Shown in pieces: positions 18,463 through 26,700 of a stretch of DNA of 64,000 bases. Position numbers and translations under genes: made by a program. The notes beneath the pieces are model-generated. The model was not told where the DNA came from. It saw only the letters and a program-made list of their open reading frames with translations, and did no database searches. Numbering within the stretch: the first letter of the stretch is position 1; each line of letters opens with the position of its first letter. The stretch comes from Olivibacter jilunii (GTDB taxonomy: Bacteria; Bacteroidota; Bacteroidia; Sphingobacteriales; Sphingobacteriaceae), in contig NZ_LR027849.1 of the NCBI RefSeq assembly GCF_900607235.1, forward strand, positions 1,178,001 to 1,242,000, given 5' to 3'.

Positions 18463-19602
18463 TTATTTATCCTTATCTAATTTATCCTTTAACTTCCATC
18501 TTTTTAGTAATACCATTGTCGAATGCTTTTTCAAATGATATTTTTCGGGTTCTCCTATTAGAAAACCAAAAGCTTTCATGGAAGGAATAGCGTCAAATAA
18601 AACTTTAATAACCGCCGTTAACGGCAGTGCCAGTATTAACCCCGCTAGTCCGAACAACATTCCCCCAAGCAAAATAGCAATTACCGCCATTAGCGGATTA
18701 ATACTCACTTTACTACCGACAATATTCGGTGTAATAACGTTGCCTTCCAAGAATTGCACAACTTGAAACCAAGCGACAACGCCAATGGCATACCAATAAC
18801 TATCCTTCGTGGCAAGTGCAAACACTGCAGGTAGTATAGACCCAATGGCAATACCAATATAAGGCAGTAACATCAGTAGAGATGCTAAGGTGCCAAAGAA
18901 CCAAGCATATTCCACTCCCATCAACAGTAATCCAACCGTATTCAAAACGGCAACAATAGCCATTACCGTAATCAAACCAAGCAAATAGCTTTGAACAACA
19001 CTATAAATACGATTAAGGGTTTCGTGAACTTTATCTTGAGATGTACTGCGGAAGGCATGAAAGAAAAATTCGCGAAAAAAATCCCGGTAATAAAGAAGGA
19101 AAAAAGAAAAAAGTGGCACAATCACAAGACCTGCTAAAATACCGCCCACAGAGCCAAAAGCAGCTGAAAGATAGGTGCCTGCGTTCGATAAAGCCCGATT
19201 AGACAACTCCTTTACCTTTGCGGTCAGCTCCCCCGGCTCAACACCGAATTTAACAGTTATCCATTGTTGGATGGTATTAAATATGGTCAAGAATTTACTT
19301 TGAAGATCTGTTCCGTTATGGCCAATCACGATTACCTGATGTACAATAAACCAGATGAGTCCGGCTATAACTAATATCGCTAATATAACAGAAAGAATTG
19401 CTGAAAGTGCTCTATGAACATTGAACCTTTCGAGGAACCTGGTTACGGGATAAAGCGAAATAGCAATTAGAATAGAAAACATGAGAGGGACAAGCACGCT
19501 TTGTAAAAAGTAGAGAACTGCAATGATGAGTACTAATGACAATAAGCTTGAAGCCAACTCAAAAGAATAAGGTCTTTTTTCCGGAGAAGGGGAATTTAAC
19601 AT
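18463..19602 (-). CDS. AI-2E family (PerM-like) transporter
   Basis: The ATG at 19602 gives 379 residues; an alternative TTG at 19641 would add 13. The protein has about eight hydrophobic segments: two pairs at the N-terminus, a central soluble region around 130-180 (QSKFLTIFNTIQQWITVKF), and a C-terminal block with PLFSFFLLYYRDFF, LLPYIGIAIGSILPA and the conserved MAVIAILLGGMLFGLAGLILALPL. The family includes proteins proposed to export autoinducer-2 and Na+/H+ antiporters, so the transported substrate is not predictable. The C-terminal tail after the last helix is basic (HLKKHSTMVLLKRWKLKDK). Confidence 0.85.
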   Translation of the reverse strand: MLNSPSPEKRPYSFELASSLLSLVLIIAVLYFLQSVLVPLMFSILIAISLYPVTRFLERFNVHRALSAILSVILAILVIAGLIWFIVHQVIVIGHNGTDLQSKFLTIFNTIQQWITVKFGVEPGELTAKVKELSNRALSNAGTYLSAAFGSVGGILAGLVIVPLFSFFLLYYRDFFREFFFHAFRSTSQDKVHETLNRIYSVVQSYLLGLITVMAIVAVLNTVGLLLMGVEYAWFFGTLASLLMLLPYIGIAIGSILPAVFALATKDSYWYAIGVVAWFQVVQFLEGNVITPNIVGSKVSINPLMAVIAILLGGMLFGLAGLILALPLTAVIKVLFDAIPSMKAFGFLIGEPEKYHLKKHSTMVLLKRWKLKDKLDKDK

Positions 19603-19791
19603 GTGAATAAATGAATCTTTAATAAATCCATCACTTAACAATAGCTTAGCATAATTGTTTTCGTTGTGCTGTATTTGGTGAAAATTGAGATTATTTCCCG
19701 CTGCAGAAGAAACGATGAATATTTCAAATTTGGCACAAATTAAGCTTAACTTCGCAGCTCTGTAAAATTAATAGGCAAATAGCTCGTTAAA

Positions 19792-20409
19792 ATGCGTGAC
19801 ATGGCAGAATGGCTAACTATCTTTAAAGAACAGTTAATACAAACACCACTGATACAATGGTTTGGAGTCCTTTTCGGAATAGCGGAGGTGTTACTGGCAC
19901 GGTACAACAAAGTAGCTCTGTATCCCTGCGGCATTATCAGTATTCTCATTACGATGTTTGTTTTGTACGAAGCGGGCCTATATGCGGAAATTTTACTAAA
20001 TGCCTACTACCTCGTAATGAGCATATATGGATGGTATTACTGGCTTAGAAAAGGAAGTAGTGAAAAGGTGCCCATTACGACCTGCTCAACAAGTGATTGG
20101 CTGGTCGTTGCTGGTTTTCTTTTGCTGGGAACGCCTTTTCTATATAAGATTCTCATCCATTTCACGGATTCTACCGTCCCACTGTGGGATACTTGGGTAA
20201 GTGTAACGGCTTGGGCCGGGATGTGGTTATTGGCAAAAAGAAAAATTGAAAATTGGTTGCTACTGAATATAAGCAACGCTTTTGCGATCCCGCTTTATAT
20301 TCATAAAGATCTTTTGCTTTATGCGATATTAACGTTGATACTTTTCATTGTCGCCATTTTTGGTTATTTCGCATGGAAAAAGAAGATTTACCGACAGCTT
20401 AATGTATAA
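19792..20409 (+). CDS. pnuC: PnuC-type nicotinamide riboside transporter
   Basis: A 205-residue inner-membrane protein with about seven hydrophobic helices. It shows the PnuC signature: QWFGVLFGIAEVLLARYNKVALYPCGII near the N-terminus, then NAYYLVMSIYGWYYW, and a late NWLLLNISNAFAIPLY segment. PnuC proteins move nicotinamide riboside by facilitated diffusion, with trapping by a cytosolic kinase. No kinase or NadR is beside it here, so the exact vitamin substrate (nicotinamide riboside, or thiamine in PnuT-like forms) is inferred. The following flavoprotein gene starts 11 bases after its stop, suggesting one transcript. Confidence 0.85.
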   Translation: MRDMAEWLTIFKEQLIQTPLIQWFGVLFGIAEVLLARYNKVALYPCGIISILITMFVLYEAGLYAEILLNAYYLVMSIYGWYYWLRKGSSEKVPITTCSTSDWLVVAGFLLLGTPFLYKILIHFTDSTVPLWDTWVSVTAWAGMWLLAKRKIENWLLLNISNAFAIPLYIHKDLLLYAILTLILFIVAIFGYFAWKKKIYRQLNV

Positions 20410-20420
20410 ATGATAAATCA

Positions 20421-21530
20421 ATGAAACTTCTTCAAGAATTAAAAAAAATAGCTGCAGAATTGCGTCAAGAAAGCTTAGAAGCCGAATTACAAGGTAGTTT
20501 AACAACTAAACAATTAGCAGTTATATACGAAAATAAGCTTTTTAATCTCTTTGTACCCAAAGCTTACGGCGGGCTGGACCTCTCCCTAACAGAAGCCCTT
20601 CAAATAGAACGGTTGTTGGCCGAAATAGATGGAAGCCTAGGCTGGACGGTGACGCTCTGCAGCGGAGCCAACATGTTTGTCGGCTTTTTAAATCAGGACA
20701 TCGCACACCCCTTATTCAGCAACAAAAAAGTGTGTTTCGGTGGCAGCGGACGAGTAGGTGGCCATGCTGAAATAATGGAAGAGGGTTATTTAGTATCCGG
20801 TAAATGGCAATATGCCACCGGGGCTGCACATAATACTGTTTTCACGGCAAATTGTGAAATTTACCAAAATGGAGAACCGTTACTGGATGCGGCAAAGAAA
20901 CCGGTAATAAAATCCTTTTTCTTTTTACAGGATGAAGTCACCATTTTGCACGACTGGAATGCCATGGGCTTGAAAGCAACAGCGAGTCATAGTTTTGAGG
21001 TAAATAATCTAAAAGTAGAAAAGAGGAGGGCTTTCAAAATAGACCCCCAAGGTGCAATATTAAAGGCTCCGATTTATCGTTATCCGTTTCAACAGTTCGC
21101 AGAAGCTACATTATGCGTTAACACCCTCGGTATGACCTGTAGGTTTCTCGATTTATGCCACGAAATCTTTGATGAAAAGTACAGTGACGTACGGGATAAT
21201 TACCATGGGAAAATGAAGTTACCCGATCAATATTTGTCAAATGCCAAACTGGAAATGAATAACTTACAACGCGAACTTTATGAATTAGTTGAAAAATCCT
21301 GGATGCAATTGAATACAACGAATGCTATCGACTTAGCTCTACTCGAACAAATCAGTAAACATACTCGTTTGTTGGTAAAGACCGCGCAGCAATGGGTAGC
21401 CAAACTATATCCCTATTGTGGTATGAAAGCAGCTAGCCCCACCGAAGAGATTAATCGTATGTGGAGAGACTTGTTCACTGCCAGTCAACACAGTCTGTTT
21501 ACATCGCCTATCATCGATGAAATTGACTAG
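20421..21530 (+). CDS. Acyl-CoA-dehydrogenase-fold flavoprotein
   Basis: A 369-residue protein with the acyl-CoA dehydrogenase fold: helical N-terminal domain (LFNLFVPKAYGGLDLSL), beta domain (VSGKWQYATGAAHNTVF near 123-140) and C-terminal helical bundle. The usual catalytic glutamate of acyl-CoA dehydrogenases is not evident. The C-terminal WRDLFTASQHSLF segment resembles flavin-dependent group D monooxygenases (HsaA/DszC-like) that share this fold. It may therefore be an oxygenase or an acyl-CoA dehydrogenase relative of unknown substrate. It lies 11 bases after pnuC, which could be chance. Confidence 0.75.
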   Translation: MKLLQELKKIAAELRQESLEAELQGSLTTKQLAVIYENKLFNLFVPKAYGGLDLSLTEALQIERLLAEIDGSLGWTVTLCSGANMFVGFLNQDIAHPLFSNKKVCFGGSGRVGGHAEIMEEGYLVSGKWQYATGAAHNTVFTANCEIYQNGEPLLDAAKKPVIKSFFFLQDEVTILHDWNAMGLKATASHSFEVNNLKVEKRRAFKIDPQGAILKAPIYRYPFQQFAEATLCVNTLGMTCRFLDLCHEIFDEKYSDVRDNYHGKMKLPDQYLSNAKLEMNNLQRELYELVEKSWMQLNTTNAIDLALLEQISKHTRLLVKTAQQWVAKLYPYCGMKAASPTEEINRMWRDLFTASQHSLFTSPIIDEID

Positions 21531-21584
21531 TAATAAATTGGTCGACAGCAATATATAGCAAGGTTAAACATCGCATAAAATAAA

Positions 21585-21628
21585 AAAAGTTGTACATTTT
21601 CCGTAGAATCGGATCCTATACAACTTTT
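21585..21628. terminator. Possible terminator between the flavoprotein and yegP genes
   Basis: Arms AAAAGTTGTA (21585-21594) and TACAACTTTT (21619-21628) form a 10-bp stem with a 24-base loop in the convergent gap. The A/T ends of the stem provide a U-rich end for either direction. Confidence 0.5.
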
Positions 21629-21665
21629 GGTGCCGCCAACTTAAGTTAGCTACCATTCTATTTCT

Positions 21666-21992
21666 TTATTCTTCTATGGTTGTGGCGTCAGGTGCATTTT
21701 TCTTAACGGAACTGATACCATTATCACGACCGGAACTCGTTTCATACATCTCGCTGGTACCAATAATTTGTCCGTTTTTTGCCTTCAAGTTGAAAAAGAA
21801 TTTTCCATTGCTAGATTCTTTGCTATCGTACCGCTCATCTAACTTTGCGTTTTCTTTCACGGACGATATACCATTATTACAAGCTGATTTGGTTGTATAC
21901 TGTTCGCTTGATAAAATCACCTGACCATTATCTGCTTTTAAATTAAAATAAAATTGGCCGTTTTTAGCTGTTTTAATAACAAATTTTCCCAT
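21666..21992 (-). CDS. YegP family protein (tandem DUF1508)
   Basis: A 108-residue protein made of two near-identical DUF1508 repeats. Residues 3-47 contain FVIKTAKNGQFYFNLKADNG and NNGISSVKENA; residues 53-98 contain NGKFFFNLKAKNG and DNGISSVKKNA. Each repeat folds as a small alpha/beta unit in YegP structures. The biochemical role is unknown in all bacteria; members are often stress- or salt-induced. There is no signal peptide. It is a lone gene between a terminator-like dyad and a long AT-rich leader. Confidence 0.92.
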   Translation of the reverse strand: MGKFVIKTAKNGQFYFNLKADNGQVILSSEQYTTKSACNNGISSVKENAKLDERYDSKESSNGKFFFNLKAKNGQIIGTSEMYETSSGRDNGISSVKKNAPDATTIEE

Positions 21993-22116
21993 AACAATAA
22001 GTTTAATACCTAAACAAACATAATAATTAAGTTATTTAATAACAATGGTTTTATCCATTTTATTTCTTTTAAAGTAACAAATGATCGTATGGCATGTACG
22101 GATTGGTTTATCCGAT

Positions 22117-22989
22117 CTATTTTCTTTTTAACACAAGGGCTAGCCCCGCTATCACCAACATTACACCTAGGCCGGTATATGCATCAATTGGTTCGTTGGC
22201 AAGCAACCAGGCAATAAAAAAACCGGATATTGGGCACAAAAAGAGCCAAAAAGAGGCTTTAACGGCATCTTGCCTAATCAAGTAAAGCCAAATTTGAACA
22301 GCACCAATCGAAACAACAAATGCTAACCAGCTCACCGCGCTCCAAAATGTTATATTATAAGTATTTAGGGACCGATCGTAATAGAAGAGCATGAAGGGTA
22401 CAAGCAGTAAACCGCCTAATATCGTTTGCCAACCATTTATAGTAAGTATATTTAGTTTCTGCCAGTTCTTCTTAGCGAAGTAAATAGACCCCAACGAGTA
22501 AGATAACATGCTCAGTAGAAGCAAAAACAAACCGATAGGGGACGCATAGCTCTTCATTAATAAAGGATAGGCGGCAACAACAATACCGATGAGGCACAAG
22601 CTTAAGCTGAACAATATTTTGGCGGTGATTCGTTGTTTATAAACCAACGCGGAAATCACACTCACAAAAGCTGGACTTGTTGCGGGAAAAAGTGATCCAA
22701 GACCTGCGGACACGTGCTGCATAGCAAGGACATACAATCCCAAATAAACGCCAATATTGAGAATACCGTAGGCAAACAGCTGTTTCCATTCATTCCCATG
22801 AGGTAAACGATGTTTCAGCATAATATGAGAAATAAAAATCATAATGCCGCCGGCCAGACAAAATCGAGTAATCGCTAGAACAAAAGGTTGTGAAACCTGT
22901 AATCCCCATTTCGTAGCTATGGACGCAGACGACCATAAAACTGCGAATACTAGGCCCGCCAGTATATATTGTAATTGCTTTATATACAT
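22117..22989 (-). CDS. EamA/DMT family transporter
   Basis: A 290-residue inner-membrane protein with ten hydrophobic segments arranged as two EamA repeats of five helices (about 8-140 and 150-285). Typical motifs are WSSASIATKWGL at the first helix and GLGSLFPATSPAFVSVISAL in the first repeat. Members of the drug/metabolite transporter superfamily export amino acids, nucleosides or metabolites; the substrate here is unknown. It starts at ATG 22989 and is divergent from the His-rich gene of the metal island. Confidence 0.88.
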   Translation of the reverse strand: MYIKQLQYILAGLVFAVLWSSASIATKWGLQVSQPFVLAITRFCLAGGIMIFISHIMLKHRLPHGNEWKQLFAYGILNIGVYLGLYVLAMQHVSAGLGSLFPATSPAFVSVISALVYKQRITAKILFSLSLCLIGIVVAAYPLLMKSYASPIGLFLLLLSMLSYSLGSIYFAKKNWQKLNILTINGWQTILGGLLLVPFMLFYYDRSLNTYNITFWSAVSWLAFVVSIGAVQIWLYLIRQDAVKASFWLFLCPISGFFIAWLLANEPIDAYTGLGVMLVIAGLALVLKRK

Positions 22990-23066
22990 GTGTTTGTCAT
23001 CGCTTAGTTAGGTATCCCGCTCGAACAATACGGAAAAGGATCCTATTCATTTTCAATAATTTTTAA

Positions 23067-23074
23067 TAGCTTTG
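23067..23074 (+). promoter_or_regulatory. -7 box for the His-rich protein gene
   Basis: TAGCTTTG fits TAnnTTTG and ends 20 bases before the ATG at 23095. No -33 TTTG is visible at a suitable distance. Confidence 0.4.
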
Positions 23075-23094
23075 TTCGTAGTTGATCAATAGCG

Positions 23095-23514
23095 ATGGCA
23101 ATATTAAAGAAAATAAGTGTTATCTATTTCTTTATTTGGATGATAATTCCACAAGATGCTTTGCTATTTGTGACCTCGTTTCCTGCACACTACGCTCATC
23201 ATTTAGAAGATCATGGAAAAATATCACTTTTAGAATTTCTGAAAGAGCACAGTCAGGGAGTTGAAAAGCATGATGCTTCAGATGATGAAGAAGACACAAA
23301 TTTCCCCTGTGATCATCACCATAATGAAAGTTGTGGTTATTCCCTACATAACTTTAAAATTCTTCCGGCAACGAATGATTGGTTACCGTATATACCCTTA
23401 CAAACTTGTCCGGCAATCCCTTTAACAGTTTACTTCTCAAATGAACAGGTATCAAGTATCTGGCAGCCTCCAAAAAGCACATTAGTCTTTAACAGGATGT
23501 TGTGTAATACTTAG
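23095..23514 (+). CDS. Small exported His/Asp-rich protein at the head of the metal island
   Basis: A 139-residue protein I do not recognise as a named family. The first 25 residues are hydrophobic (ISVIYFFIWMIIPQDALLF), suggesting a signal peptide or anchor. The middle has many potential metal ligands: HYAHHLEDHGK around 33-43, HDASDDEEDTNFPCDHHHNESC around 59-80. Small proteins of this kind are often found just upstream of CusA/CzcA operons in Bacteroidota, which suggests metal binding in the periplasm; that is inference from context. A terminator-like hairpin follows it at 23534-23560, so the pump genes may have their own promoter or be read through. Confidence 0.75.
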   Translation: MAILKKISVIYFFIWMIIPQDALLFVTSFPAHYAHHLEDHGKISLLEFLKEHSQGVEKHDASDDEEDTNFPCDHHHNESCGYSLHNFKILPATNDWLPYIPLQTCPAIPLTVYFSNEQVSSIWQPPKSTLVFNRMLCNT

Positions 23515-23533
23515 AAACTATGTGTTTAGTGAT

Positions 23534-23560
23534 GGTAATTCTTCAATAATTACCTTTTTT
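23534..23560 (+). terminator. Terminator between the His-rich gene and czcA
   Basis: GGTAATT-N7-AATTACC (23534-23554) is followed directly by six T (23555-23560). The stem is AT-rich and short at 7 bp, so termination may be partial. Confidence 0.65.
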
Positions 23561-23602
23561 GCTATTGACGCATAACAGATTACACCTTCCATAAAAATGT
23601 CA

Positions 23603-23634
23603 TTCACGGGAAAGTCTTATAATCCGCCCGTGAA
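23603..23634. promoter_or_regulatory. Inverted repeat upstream of czcA
   Basis: TTCACGGG (23603-23610) and CCCGTGAA (23627-23634) are perfect 8-base arms around 16 bases, about 70 bases before the czcA start. It could be an operator or a 5' untranslated hairpin. A similar CACGGG...CCCGTGA element occurs at 37035-37067. Confidence 0.45.
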
Positions 23635-23703
23635 CAATCGTTAGTCATATTGGAATAATTTGTATAGATACCGTTACGGTATGCTATACATTACGTGTAA
23701 CTT

Positions 23704-26700
23704 ATGTTGAATAAAATCATTTTTTTTTGTATAAAAAACAAGCTGATTGTAGGTATATTTACCTTTGCACTCATTGTTTGGGGGGTATGGTCTGCAACTA
23801 AACTTCCTATTGATGCGTTACCTGACATTACCAATAATCAGGTGCAAATAATTACCAGTGCTCCCAGTCTGGCAGCTCAGGAAATCGAACGATTAGTTAC
23901 TTTTCCAATTGAGCTATCCGTTGCCACCATTCCGCAGATGATCGAAATAAGAAGTATTAGTCGTTTCGGTCTTTCAGTGATTACGGTAGTATTCAAAGAG
24001 AAAGTAGATATTTATTGGGCAAGGCAACAGATTGCCGAGCGTATAAAAGAAGCTCAAAGCCAAATTCCACCAGGTATCGGCGAACCGAAATTGGGACCTA
24101 TCACTACTGGTTTAGGGGAAATTTACCAATATATCATCCATCCCCGACCAGGTGCTGAAAAACGATATTCACCTACTGATCTTCGAACAATGCAAGATTG
24201 GATAGTAGCGCGGCAACTGTATGGAACTCCCGGTGTAGCCGAGGTTAATAGCTTCGGCGGAATATTAAAGCAGTACGAAGTTGCAGTTCGTCCGGATAGA
24301 TTGCAGGCTCATAACATTACAATTGCCGAAGTATTCACCGCCTTACAAAACAATAATGAGAATACAGGCGGTGCATATATCGATAAAAAGCCCAATGCTT
24401 ATTATATCCGTTCACTCGGCTTGGCGCGGAGTTTAACCGATATTGGAAACATTGTGATCAAAAAAGATAGTAAGGGTGTTCCAATTTTAATTAAAGATGT
24501 CTCCAGTCCACAATTTGGCGGAGCCATACGATATGGCGCTTTAACTTATAATGGAGAAAGGGAGGCAGTGGGAGGTGTGGTTATGATGTTAAAGGGCTCT
24601 AATAGTGCAGAGGTCGTAAAGCTGGTTAAGGAAAAGATGCGGACGATACAAAAGTCGCTTCCCAAAGATATTGTAATCGAACCTTATCTAGACCGAACAA
24701 ATCTAGTGAATCGCGCCATTGATACCGTCAAAAGTAACCTAATAGAAGGTGCCTTGATCGTTATTTTGGTTCTTGTCCTGTTTCTGGGTAACCTTCGTGC
24801 CGGCCTTATCGTCGCATCTGCTATTCCACTTTCCATGCTTTTTGCATTCTCAATGATGAACATCTTCGGTGTCAGTGCCAATCTGATGAGTTTAGGTGCG
24901 ATCGATTTTGGCTTGATCGTAGACGGAGCAGTTATTATCGTAGAAGCGACAATGCATCACTTTGGCCTACGAAAATCTGCCTTCAGATTAAACCAAGAAG
25001 AAATGGACGATCATGTATTTGATTCAGCTGTAAAAATCCGATCGAGTGCTGCTTTTGGCGAAATCATTATTTTAATGGTATACATCCCTATTCTAGCATT
25101 AACGGGTATTGAGGGGAAAATGTTCAAACCAATGGCGCAGACTGTTAGTTTTGCGATCATTGGTGCTCTCATACTTTCCATGACCTATGTCCCGATGATG
25201 TGCGCGCTTTTTCTTTCTAAAAAACCGATACAAAAAAAGACTTTTTCCGATCGTTTAATGTATAAATTACAACGGTTTTATACTCCTTTATTAAAAAAAG
25301 CATTAAGAGCACCCTATTGGATTCTATCATTTACCTTGTTGCTTTTTGGAGGAAGTGCATACCTATTCTCAAGAATGGGAGCAGAATTCATTCCGCAACT
25401 AAAAGAAGGTGACTTTGCTTTTCAGTGTGTACTTCCACAAGGTGCGTCACTTTCACAGAGTATCGAAACGTCGATGAAGGCCGCTAAAATTCTCAAAACT
25501 TTCGATGAAGTAAAAATGGTGGTTGGAAAAACGGGTTCTGCTGAAGTCCCAACCGATCCAATGCCACCTGAAGCAACCGATCTCATGGTTATTCTAAAGA
25601 ATCAATCAGAATGGAAAAGCGACCGCAGTTATGAGCAGCTTGCTACCGATATGGAGAAGGCGTTAAATTTACTACCAGGCGTGTATATCGAAGCCAATCA
25701 GCCCATACAAATGCGCTTTAACGAGTTAATGACGGGTATTCGGCAAGATGTGGCAATCAAAATTTTTGGCGAGAACTTAGATTCGCTTGCGACTTATGCT
25801 GATAAGGTGACAACTTCAATCGCCACCGTTCGCGGAGCTTCCGGTGTATTACCCGAGCCCATCAGTGGATTACCGCAAATTACAGTAACCTATAATTATG
25901 ACCAACTTGCAAACTACGGTACAACCATCAAAGCACTAAACACAGCACTAAATACGGCTTTCGCCGGTGCAATTGCCGGTGTAATTTATGAAAATGAAAG
26001 GCGGTTTGATTTAGTTTTACGCTTAGATAGTACTGTTAAAAACAATATTGACGATGTTCGTAATTTGCTCGTGCCGATTTCAAATGGTGAACAAGTTGCA
26101 CTTTCTCAACTGGCAAATATCGAGTTTAAAGATGGCCCCGCGCAAATTAGTCGCGACGATGCAAAAAGACGTATAGTAGTCGGTTTCAATATTGTAGGTC
26201 GTGACGTCCAAAGTGTTGTTGACGACATCAAAAATAAAATTGATGAAGAAGTAAAATTACCGGATGGTTACTTTTATACCTTTGGAGGTCAGTTTGAGAA
26301 TCTGCAAGAAGCAAAATCGAGACTACTCATCGCAGTACCCCTAGCTTTGTTGCTAATTTTCGTTTTACTGTTCTTTACATTCCGCTCGACGAAAGAATCC
26401 GTATTAATATTTACCGCCATCCCGATGTCGGCTATCGGTGGAATAATCGCTCTAAAGCTTCGTGATATGCCATTTAGCATTTCAGCCGGCGTCGGCTTTA
26501 TTGCTTTGTTCGGCGTAGCCGTATTGAATGGTATCGTATTGATTAGTACATTCAATCAGTTGAAAAAAGCAGGACAGGGAAACATCCTACGCCGTATTCT
26601 TGAAGGATCACTCACCAGGCTGAGACCTGTTTTGATGACAGCAACAGCGGCGTCCCTCGGGTTTCTACCTATGGCTATATCCTCCGGTTCCGGAGCTGAA

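Noticed and set aside
15407-19695. Shared TTTGGTGAAAAT string near 15420 and 19675
   Set aside because: Twelve bases in two AT-rich gaps with no symmetry or matching position relative to genes; likely coincidence.
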